From NCBI RefSeq assembly GCF_036323735.1, contig NC_086024.1:68382424-68446423 (forward strand): a DNA stretch of 64,000 nt, read 5' to 3'. Positions within the stretch are counted from its first letter, which is position 1. Each line of letters begins with the position of its first letter. Below are positions 48,846-58,460 of the stretch, piece after piece. Both the position numbers and the translations under genes were made by a program. Under the pieces are notes generated by a model that did no database searches, was not told the origin of the DNA, and saw only the letters and a program-made list of their open reading frames with translations. The DNA comes from Rattus norvegicus (lineage: Eukaryota; Chordata; Mammalia; Rodentia; Muridae).

Positions 48846-49590
48846 TTTTTTTTTTTATGTTTACTCCTTTTTTTTTTTTTTATTAACTTGAGTATTTCTT
48901 ATATACATTTCGAGTGTTATTCCCTTTCCCGGTTTCCGGGCAAACATCCCCCTCCCCCCTCCCCTTCCTTATGGGTGTTCCCCTCCCAACCCTCCCCCCA
49001 TTGCCGCCCTTCCCCCATAGACTAGTTCACTGGGGGTTCAGTCTTAGCAGGACCCAGGGCTTCCCCTTCCACTGGTGCTCTTACTAAGATATTCATTGCT
49101 ACTTATGGGGTCAGAGTCCAGGGTCAGTCCATGTATAGTCTTTAGGTAGTGGCTTAGTCCCTGGAAGCTCTGGTTGCTTGGCATTGTTGTACATATGGGG
49201 TCTCGAGCCCCTTCAAGCTCTTCCAGTTCTTTCTCTGATTCCTTCAACGGGGGTCCTATTCTCAGTTCAGTGGTTTGCTGCTGGCATTCGCCTATGTATT
49301 TGCTGTATTCTGGCTGTGTCTCTCAGGAGCGATCTACATCCGGCTCCTGTCGGTCTGCACTTCTTTGCTTCATCCATCTTGTCTAATTGGGTGGCTGTAT
49401 ATGTATGGGCCACATGTGGGGCAGGCTCTGAATGGGAGTTCCTTCAGTCTCTGTTTAAATCTTTGCCTCTCTCTTCCCTGCCAAGGGTATTCTTGTTCCC
49501 CTTTTAGAGAAGGAGTGAAGCATTCACATTTTGATCATCTGTCTTGAGTTTCACTTGTTCTAGGCATCTAGGGTAATTAAAGCATTTGGG

Positions 49591-52500
49591 CTAATAGCCA
49601 CTTATCAGTGAGTGCATACCATGTATGTCTTTCTGTGATTGGGTTAGCTCACTCAGGATGATATTTTCCAGTTCCAACCATTTGCCTACGAATTTCATAA
49701 AGCCGTTGTTTTTGATAGCTGAGTAATATTCCACTGTGTAGATGTACCACATTTTCTGTATCCATTCCTCTGTTGAAGGGCATTTGGGTTCTTTCCATTT
49801 TCTGGCTATTATAAATAAGGCTGCGATGAACATAGTGGAGCAGGTGTCTCTTTTATATGTTGAGGCATCTTTTGGGTATATGCCCAAGAGAGGTATAGCT
49901 GGATCCTCAGGCAGTTCAATGTCCAATTTTCTGAGGAACCTCCAGACTGATTTCCAGAATGGTTTTACCAGTCTGCAACCCCACCAACAATGGAGGAGTG
50001 TTCCTCTTTCTCCACATCCTCGCCAGCATCTGCTGTCACCTGAGTTTTTGATCTTAGCCAATCGCACTGGTGTGAGGTGAAATCTCAGGGTTGTTTTGAT
50101 TTGCATTTCCCTTATGACTAAAGATGTTGAACATTTCTTTAGGTGTTTCTCAGCCATTCGGCATTCCTCAGCTGTGAATTCTTTGTTTAGCTCTGAACCC
50201 CATTTTTTAATAGGGTTATTTGTTTCCCTGCGGTCTAACTTCTTGAGTTCTTTGTATATTTTGGATATAAGGCCTCTATATGTTGTAGGATTGGTAAAGA
50301 TCTTTTCCCAATCTGTTGGTTGCCGTTTTGTCCTAACCACAGTGTCCTTTGCCTTACAGAAGCTTTGCAGTTTTATGAGATCCCATTTGTCGATTCTTGA
50401 TCTTAGAGCATAAGCCATTGGTGTTTTGTTCAGGAAATTTTTTCCAGTGCCCATGTGTTCCAGATGCCTCCCTAGTTTTTCTTCTATTAGTTTGAGTGTG
50501 TCTGGTTTGATGTGGAGGTCCTTGATCCACTTGGACTTAAGCTTTGTACAGGGTGATAAGCATGGATCGATCTGCATTCTTCTACATGTTGCCCTCCAGT
50601 TGAACCAGCACCATTTGCTGAAAATGCTATCTTTTTTCCATTGGATGGTTTTGGCTCCTTTGTCAAAAATCAAGTGACCATAGGTGTGTGGGTTTATTTC
50701 TGGGTCTTCAATTCTATTCCATTGGTCTATCTGTCTGTCTGTGTACCAATACCATGCAGTTTTTATCACTATTGCTCTGTAATACTGCTTGAGTTCAGGG
50801 ATAGTGATTCCCCCTGAAGTCCTTTTATTGTTGAGGATAGCTTTAGCTATCCTGGGTTTTTTGTTATTCCAGATGAATTTGCAAATTGTTCTGTCTAACT
50901 CTTTGAAGAATTGGATTGGTATTTTGATGGGGATTGCATTGAATCTGTAGAGCGCTTTTGGTAAAATGGCCGTTTTTACTATATTACTCCTGCCAATCCA
51001 TGAGCATGGGAGATCTTTCCATCTTCTGAGGTCTTCTTCAATTTCCTTCTTCAGTGTCTTGAAGTTCTTATTCTACAGATCTTTTACTTGCTTTGTTAAA
51101 GTCACACCGAGGTACTTTATATTATTTGGGTCTATTATGAAGGGTGTCGTTTCCCTAATTTCTTTCTCGGCTTGTTTCTCTTTTGTATAGAGGAAGGCAA
51201 CTGATTTATTTGAGTTAATTTTATACCCAGTCACTTTCCTGAAGTTGTCTATCAGCTTTAGTAGTTCTCTGCTGGAACTTTTGGGATCACTTAAGTATAC
51301 TATCATATCATCTGCAAATAGTGATATTTTGACTTCTTCTTTTCCGATCTGTATCCCCTTGACCTCCTTTTGTTGTCTGATTGCTCTGGCTAGAACTTCA
51401 AGAACTATATTGAATAAGTAGGGAGAGAGTGGGCAGCCTTGTCTAGTCCCTGATTTTAGTGGGATTGCTTCAAGTTTCTCTCCATTTAGTTTAATGTTAG
51501 CAACTGGTTTGCTGTATATGGCTTTTACTATGTTCAGGTATGGGCCTTGAATTCCTATTCTTTCCAGGACTTTTATCATGAAGGGGTGTTGAATTTTGTC
51601 AAATGCTTTCTCAGCATCTAATGAAATGGTCATGTGGTTCTGTTCTTTCAGTTTGTTTATATAATGGATCACGTTGATGGTTTTCCGTATATTAAACCGT
51701 CCCTGCATGCCTGGGATGAAGCCTACTTGATCATGGTGGATGATTGTTTTGATGTGCTCTTGAATTCGGTTTGCCAGAATTTTATTGAGTATTTTTGCGT
51801 CGACATTCATAAGGGAAATTGGTCTGAAGTTCTCTTTCTTTGTTGTGTCTTTGTGTGGTTTAGGTATAAGAGTAATTGTGGCTTCGTAGAAGGAATTCGG
51901 TAGGGCTCCATCTGTTTCAATTTTGTGGAATAGTTTGGATAATATTGGTATGAGGTCTTCTATGAAGGTTTGATAGAATTCTGCACTAAATCCGTCTGGA
52001 CCTGGGCTCTTTTTGGTTGGGAGACCTTCAATGACTGCTTCTATTTCCTTAGGAGTTATGGGGTTGTTTAACTGGTTTATCTGTTCCTGATTTAACTTCG
52101 ATACCTGGTATCTGTCTAGGAAATTGTCCATTTCCTGAAGATTTTCAAATTTTGTTGAATATAGGTTTTTATAGTAAGATCTGATGATTTTTTGAATTTC
52201 CTCCGAATCTGTAGTTATGTCTCCCTTTTCATTTCTGATTTTGTTAATTTGGACGCACTCTCTGTGTCCTCTCGTTAGTCTGGCTAAGGGTTTATCTATC
52301 TTGTTGATTTTCTCAAAGAACCAACTTTTGGTTCTGTTGATTCTTTCTATGGTCCTTTTTGTTTCTACTTGGTTGATTTCAGCTCTGAGTTTGATTATTT
52401 CCTGCCTTCTACTCCTCCTGGGTGTATTTGCTTCTTTTTGTTCTAGAGCTTTTAGGTGTGCTGTCAAGCTGCTGACATATGCTCTTTCCTGTTTCTTTCT

Positions 52501-53418
52501 GCAGGCACTCAGCGCTATGAGTTTTCCTCTTAGCACAGCTTTCATTGTGTCCCATAAGTTTGAGTATGTTGTATCTTCATTTTCATTAAATTCTAAAAAG
52601 TTTTTAATTTCTTTCTTTATTTCTTCCTTGACCAGGTTATCATTGAGTAGAGCATTGTTCAATTTCCACGTATATGTGGGCATTCTTCCCTTATTGTTAT
52701 TGAAGACCAGTTTTAGGCCATGGTGGTCCGATAGCACGCATGGGATTATTTCTATCTTTCTGTACCTGTTGAGGCCCGTTTTTTGACCAATTATATGGTC
52801 AATTTTGGAGAAAGTACCATGAGGAGCTGAGAAGAAGGTATATCCTTTTGCTTTAGGATAGAATGTTCTACAAATATTCGTTAAGTCCATTTGGCTCTTG
52901 ACTTCTCTTAGTCTGTCGACATCACTGTTTAATTTCTGTTTCCATGATCTGTCCATTGATGAGAGTGGGGTGTTGAAATCTCCCACTATTATTGTGTGAG
53001 GTGCAATGTGTGTTTTGAGCTTTAGTAAGGTTTCTTTTACGTATGTAGGTGCCCTTGTATTTGGGGCATAGATATTTAGGATTGAGAGTTCATCTTGGTT
53101 GATTTTTCCTTTGATGAATATGAAGTGTCCTTCCTTATCTTTTTTGATGACTTTTAATTGAAAATTGATTTTATTTGATATTAGAATGGCTACTCCAGCT
53201 TGCTTCTTCTGACCATTTGCTTGGAAAGTTGTTTTCCAGCCTTTCACTCTGAGGTAGTGTCTGTCTTTGTCTCTGAGGTGTGTTTCCTGTAGGCAGCAGA
53301 ATGCAGGGTCCTCGTTGCGTATCCAGTTTGTTAATCTATGTCTTTTTATTGGGGAGTTGAGGCCATTGATATTGAGAGATATTAAGGAATAGTGATTATT
53401 GCTTCCCGTTATATTCAT
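49591..53418 (-). pseudogene. L1 ORF2 (endonuclease / reverse transcriptase), one nonsense codon
   Basis: ORF2 protein carries out target-primed reverse transcription. From ATG 53418 the frame is open for 781 codons, has a TAG at 51075-51073 (usual Tyr codon TAT), then stays open in the same frame to the normal stop at 49593-49591, 1,275 codons in total. Visible motifs are the endonuclease 'LNINGLN' (about residue 15), 'QETHLRD' (44-50), 'GDFNTPL' (146-152), 'SKIDHI' (about 205) and 'SDHHG' (about 230). The reverse transcriptase has 'SLDAEKAFDKIQHPF' and the catalytic 'FADD' (51318-51307). The cysteine-rich tail 'CWRGCGERGTLLHCWWGC' lies beyond the stop. Truncation would remove the last 494 residues. 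There is no promoter or 5' UTR, so expression is unlikely. Confidence 0.93.
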
Positions 53419-53477
53419 ATTTGGATGTGAGGTTATGTTTGTGTGCTTTCATTCTCTTTGTTTTGTTGCCAAGACGA

Positions 53478-53592
53478 TTAGTTTCTTGCTTCTTCTAGGG
53501 TATAGCTTGCCTCCTTATGTTGGGCTTTACCATTTATTATCCTTTGTAGTGCTGGATTTGTAGAAACATATTGTGTAAATTTGGTTTTGTCA
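53478..53592 (-). pseudogene. L1 ORF1 C-terminal remnant
   Basis: The minus strand encodes the last 38 residues of ORF1 ('DKTKFTQY...NPALQRIING...YTLEEARN') ending in TAA at 53480-53478. The rest was lost by 5' truncation at insertion. It has no start codon. Confidence 0.85.
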
Positions 53593-53608
53593 TGTTGTTG
53601 TTGTTCTT
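53593..53608. repeat. Right target-site duplication of the young L1
   Basis: This is an exact 16-bp match to 48830-48845; downstream the older L1 3' UTR resumes with 'atggggttgcaaacc'. Confidence 0.9.
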
Positions 53609-55652
53609 ATGGGGTTGCAAACCTGTTCAGCTACTTCAGTCCTTTCTCTAACTCCTCCATTGGAGATCCTGCTCTCAGTTCAAGGGTTGGCTGCAAGCAT
53701 CTGCCTCTGTATTTCTCAGGCTCAGGCAGAGTCTCTCAGGAGACGGCTATGTTAGGCTTCTGTCAGCATGCACTTCTTGGCATCCATGATATTGTCTGCG
53801 TTTGGTGTCTGTATACGGGATGGATTCCCCCAGGTCTGGCTGTCTCTGGATGGCCTTTTCTTCAGTCTCTGCTCCACATGTTGGCTTCATATTTCCTCCT
53901 GTGAGGATTTTTGTTCCCCCTTCTAAAAGGGTCTGAAGCATTCACACTTTGGTCTTACTTCTTCTTGAGCTTCATGGGGTTTGTGAATTGTATCTTGGGT
54001 ATTCCAAGCTTTTGGGCTAATATGGGCTTATCAGTGAGTGCATACCATGTATGTATTTTGTGATTGGCTTACCTTGTTCAGGATCATATTTTCTAGTTCC
54101 ATCCACTTGCCTATGAATTTTACAAAGTCATTGTTTTTTAATAGCTGAGTAGTACTCCATCGTGTAAATGTACCACATTTTCTGTATCCATTTTTCTGTT
54201 GAAGGATATATGGGTTCTTTCTAGCTTCTGGCTGCTATGAATTAGGCTGCTATGAACACAGTGAAACATGTATACTTTTTATATGTTGGAGTATCTTTTG
54301 GGTATATGCCCAAGGGTGGTATAGCTGGGTGGGTTCTCAGGTAGTACTATGTCCAATTTTCTGTGGAACTCCACACTGATTTCCAGCTTGCAATCCCACC
54401 AACAATGGAGAAGTGTTCATCTTTCTCTATATCCTTGCCAGTATTTGTTGTTACCTGAGTTTTTGACCTAAGCTATTCTAACTTGTGTTGTGTATAGTTT
54501 TCGCTATCCTGGGGTTTTTGTTATTCCAAATGAATTTGCAAATTATTCTTTCTAACTCTGTGAAAAATTGATTTAGGATTTTCATGGGGATTGCATTGGA
54601 TCTGTGAATTGTTTTCAGCAAGATGGCCAGTTTTACAATATAAAGCCTGCCAATCCATGAGCATGGGAGATCTTTCCATCTTCTGAGACCTTCATTTTTT
54701 TCTTCAGAGACTTGAATTTCTTGTCATACTGTCTTTCACTTGCTTGGTTAGGGTCACATCAAGGTATTTTATATTATTTGTGAATATTATAAAGTGTGTT
54801 GTTTTCCTAATTTCTTTCTCAGCATGCTTATCCTTTGAGTAAAGGAAGGCTACTTACTTGTTTGAGATAATTTTATATCCAGCCACTTTGCTGAAGTTGT
54901 TTATCATCTGTACAAGCTCTCTGGTGAAATTTTTGGGGTCATTAAGCATATTATAATATCATCTGCAAATAGTGATATTTTTCCTTTGCAATTTGTATCC
55001 CTTTGACCTCCCTTTGTTATCTGATTGCTGTGGATTGGACTTTGAATATACTGAATTAGTAGGGAGAGAGTGGGCAGCCTTGTCTAGTCCCTGATTTTAG
55101 TGGGATTGCTTCAAGTTTCTCTCCCTTTAGTTTAATGATAGCTACTTGTTTACTGTATATGGCTTTTACCATGTTTAGGTATGGGCCTTGAATTCCTGAT
55201 CTCTTTAAGACTTTTATCATGAAGGGGTGTTGAATTTTGTCAAATGCTTTTTCAGCATCTAATGAGATGATCATGTGCTTTTTTTTATAAGATTGTGTTG
55301 ATGGATTTCTGTATACTGAACTATACCTTCTTCCCTGAGAAGAAGCCTACTTGAACATGATGGATGATCATTTTGTTGTGCTCTTGGATTTGGTTTGTGA
55401 GAATCTTATTCAGTATTTTGGCATCAATATTTATAAGGGAAATTGATCTGAAGTTCTCTTACTTTGTTGGCTCTTTGTGTGGTTTAGGTGTAAATGTAAT
55501 TGTGGCTTCATAGAACCAATTGAGTAGTGTTCCTTCTGTTTCTATTTTGTGGAAAAGTTTGGAGAATATTTGTATTAGGTCCTCTATGAAGGTATAATAG
55601 AATACAGTGTTAAACCCATCTGGTCCTGTGGTTTTTTTCGGTTGGGAAACAA

Positions 55653-55664
55653 CAAATACTTTAA
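55653..55664. repeat. Right target-site duplication of the old L1
   Basis: The sequence 'caaatactttaa' matches 48618-48630 with a one-base T-run difference. Confidence 0.75.
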
Positions 55665-56268
55665 ATATTTAGCAGCAGAGCACAGGTTCTGGAGGTTGAT
55701 TATTAAAAAGTCAGTTTTAAGGAATGAGACAAGGAACCAGGAATTGGTGCTGTATTCTGATTTGCTTTTACTTATCCTTAACATCCCTTGAATCAACTTT
55801 GCATTGCACTCTGCTCCTCCATTTATGCTTTGCAGGAGAGGTGCCCACCGAATTATCATGACTGATGACTGCTAACAGGAAACTGGCTTGCTTTTATTCT
55901 CAAATACCAGTTCTGTTTTGTCATCACATGCTTGAATCTTTCTAAACCATCTCTAGATCTCTCCAGCACTTTGGGAGGAAGAGGCCTGATATAGTCTACT
56001 TCCTTAGATTGATTCAAGATAGCTCTGTCAGTAATAACTGAACCAGTGCTTCTTATGGCCGTGACATGTGAACAAAATAAAAATTAAATATTAAAAAACA
56101 TAAAACTTTTTAAATAATTTGACTTTTAAGGGAGCTCACTGAATTTGAAATGTTATAAATGTACCATTTGAATATTTTAATTTGGAGAAAATAATATGTT
56201 ATTCAAAGTAAAAACACCCTTGAGTGAAGATGTTAAAATATTATAAAAAATACATAAAGCATGGAAGT
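55665..56268. other. Unique AT-rich noncoding sequence
   Basis: No recognised feature; A/T-rich toward the right. Confidence 0.5.
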
Positions 56269-56379
56269 AATAAATTTCTTGGGGTTGGGGATTTAGCTCA
56301 GTGGTAGAGCGCTTGCCTAGCAAGTGCAAGGCCCTGGGTTCGGTCCTCAGCTCCGAAAAAAAAAAAGAATAAATTTCTT
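56269..56379 (+). mobile_element. ID SINE (BC1-derived) with 12-bp target-site duplication
   Basis: The 75-bp core (56281-56355) runs from 'ggggttggggatttagctca' to 'cctcagctccg' and differs from the BC1/ID consensus I know at one position ('caagtgcaag' instead of 'caagcgcaag'). Box A (TAGCTCAGTGG, 56295-56305) and box B (GGTTCGGTCC, 56337-56346) of the internal RNA polymerase III promoter are intact. An A-tail of 11 bases follows (56356-56366). The duplication 'aataaatttctt' occurs at 56269-56280 and 56368-56379. The tRNA-Ala-derived look is due to its origin and this is not a tRNA gene. It probably is a recent insertion mobilised by L1 machinery. Confidence 0.97.
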
Positions 56380-56582
56380 AACTAGTGAAGCAATATTTTA
56401 AGGAGAAGCCAACAAAAAAATCCTTATTTTGTCCATAATTATACAAAACATGAGAAGAAATAGAAGAAATGTGTGGCAGAAACTAGTTCACAGAGGGAAA
56501 CACTGGAGATGACAAACTTCAGATTATAAGAGTAGAATTTTCTGATTGAATAAAAAGCATGCAATTGTTATGTTTAAGACTT
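56380..56582. other. Spacer between ID and L1
   Basis: AT-rich sequence without a recognised feature. Confidence 0.5.
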
Positions 56583-57340
56583 AAAATAGGGGACCGGGCA
56601 CTTCCAGTTTCTAGCTGGGGCCCCGAACCTCGCTGATCCCAGCCCACAGCTCCCTGCTCCCAAACCCCTTGGGAGAGAGAGCTCACCTCCCAGACAGGTG
56701 GACACTCCTGAGACTGAAAAGCAGGAGACACCACCAGTACTGCCCACCCCTGCCCACATCCGGGGCCCAATAGGAAACCTTACAGGGCCTCTGGGAACAG
56801 GAAGATAGGGGCACTCATCACAGCAGTCCAGACACCGCCCGGATCTGAAGGGACCCAGTCTAACAGCTCCCTGCACCCAAATCCCATGGGAGGGAGAGCT
56901 AGACCTTCAGAGGGGCAGACATGCCTGGGAAGCCAGAAGAAGCTATACTATTCCCACATTTCTGACTCTAGAGGAAAACGCCTAGCTCCATCTGGGCCCC
57001 CTCTGCATAGGGTCCTGAGCGAAGGTGGGGCAGGCCCTTCTGGTTGCTGACCTCACAGAGAGCTGAAACCTGGATCTGAGAAGCAACTGCAGGCTCCAGA
57101 CGAAAGCAGACTTTTCTGCTCCAAGTGACCTTCCTGGTAGACTCAGTACACATGCCCACAGGAACAACTAAAGACCAGTAGACAGGAAAGACTACACACC
57201 TGAAAGCTGAACACTCTGTTCCCATAACTGGCTAAAAGAGAACAGGAAAACAGGTCTACAGCACTCCTGACACACAGACCTATAGGACCATCTAACCACT
57301 GTCAGAAATAGCAGAACAAGGTGACACCAGAGACAACGTG
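56583..57340 (+). promoter_or_regulatory. L1 5' UTR (promoter region)
   Basis: GC-rich compared with its surroundings and homologous to 39908-40640 on the minus strand. It contains 'cttccagtttctagctgggg' near its start and the block ending with 'ctgctccaagtgacc' near 57117. Murid L1 5' UTRs hold an RNA polymerase II promoter; activity here is unknown. Confidence 0.7.
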
Positions 57341-58404
57341 ATGGTAAGAGGCAAGCATAGGAACCCAAGTAACAGAAACCAAGACTGCATGGCATCATCA
57401 GAGCCAAGTTCTCCCACCAAAGCAAACACTGAATATTCAGACACGCCAGAAAAGCAAGTTCTAGATTTAAAATTATATTTGATCATGATGATGGAGGAAT
57501 TCAAGAAAGACATAAAGAACTCCCTTAGAGAAATGCAGGAAAACACAAATAAACAAGCAGAAGCCTATAGAGAGGAAATGCAAAAATCCCTGAAAGAATT
57601 ACAGGAAAACACAACCAAACAGGTGAAGGAATTAAAAATGGAAATAGAAGCAATAAAGAAAGCACAAAGGGAGACAACCCTGGATAGAGAAAACCAAAGA
57701 AGAAACAAGGAGCCGTAGATACAAGCATCACCAACAGAACGGAGGAGATAGAAGAGAGAATCTCAGGAGCAGAAGCTTCCATAGAAATTATTGACACAAC
57801 TGTCAAAGATAATATAAAATGGAAAAAGCTACTGGCCCAAAATATACAGGAAATCCAGGACACAATGAGAAGATCAAACCTAAGGATAATAGGTATAGAA
57901 GAGAGTGAAGACTCCCAGCTCAAAGGACCAGTAAATATCTTCAACAAAATCATAGAAGAAAACTTCCCTAACCTAAAGAAAGAGATGCCCATAAACATAC
58001 AAGGAGCCTATAGAACTCCAAATAGATTGGACCAGAAAAGAAACTCCTCCTGTCACATAATAGTCAAAACACCAAATGCACAAAACAAAGAAAGAATATT
58101 AAAAGCAGTAAGAGAAAAAGGTCAAGAAACATATAAAGGCACACCTATCAGAATTACATCAGACTTCTGACCAGAGACTATGAAAGCCAGAAGATCCTGG
58201 ACAGACTCTAATAGAACACAAATGCCAGCCCAGTTTACTGTATCCAGCAAAGCTCTCAATTAATATAGATGGACAAACCAAGATATTCATGACAAAACCA
58301 AATTTACACAATATCTTTCAACAAATCCAGCCCTTCAAAGGATAATAAATGGTAAATCCCAACACAATGAGGCAAGCTACACCCTAGACAAAGCCAAAAA
58401 CTAA
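57341..58404 (+). pseudogene. L1 ORF1 (RNA-binding coiled-coil protein), broken
   Basis: ATG at 57341 ('MVRGKHRNPSNRNQD') opens a frame through the coiled coil (repeated 'LREMQENTNKQ' and 'SLKELQENTTKQ') until a frameshift leads to a stop at 57716-57718. The central RNA-binding domain continues in another frame ('LRIIGIEESEDSQLKGPVNI', 57877 onward) until a TGA at 58168-58170, where the family has serine (TCA to TGA). The family stop (TAA) is at 58402-58404. It therefore has at least one frameshift plus one nonsense mutation. Confidence 0.9.
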
Positions 58405-58460
58405 TCATTTTGCAACAAAACAAAGAGAAGACAAGGACAAACATAATCTCACATCCAATC

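Larger units (their letters stand above)
48846..53592 (-). mobile_element. Young L1, 5'-truncated, with near-intact ORF2
   Basis: This insertion (about 4.75 kb) has T-runs at 48846-48855 and 48869-48881 (poly(A) tail with a short non-A interruption), a 3' UTR to 49590 with the usual C-rich tract (top strand 48948-49015), full ORF2 (53418-49591) and only the last 38 codons of ORF1 (53592-53478). It has lost the promoter and almost all of ORF1. Flanking 16-bp perfect duplications and far fewer mutations than the other copies mark it as the most recent L1 here. Confidence 0.93.
48631..55652 (-). mobile_element. Old Lx-type L1, interrupted by a younger L1
   Basis: Two parts, 48631-48845 and 53593-55652, form one antisense L1. 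The left part is the T-rich tail and the distal 3' UTR ('ccctggcattcccctacac' near 48712). The right part continues that 3' UTR from the exact insertion point and then holds decayed ORF2. Within ORF2 about 750 bases are missing near 54485-54495 compared with the young copy. The recognisable RT region ('MIISLDAEKAFDKIQHPFMI', 55274-55215) ends at 55645, where the element is 5'-truncated. It is bounded by the duplication at 48618-48630 and 55653-55664. Confidence 0.85.

Noticed and set aside
52217..52786. 189-codon plus-strand frame, hydrophobic, as a membrane protein
   Set aside because: It is the antisense shadow of L1 ORF2; the hydrophobic look comes from reading A-rich ORF2 codons backwards.
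56281..56355. tRNA-Ala gene
   Set aside because: A and B boxes are present, but the sequence is the ID/BC1 SINE core with an A-tail and target-site duplication and does not fold as a full tRNA.
56583..57340. CpG island or host promoter
   Set aside because: The GC-rich part is fully explained by the L1 5' UTR.
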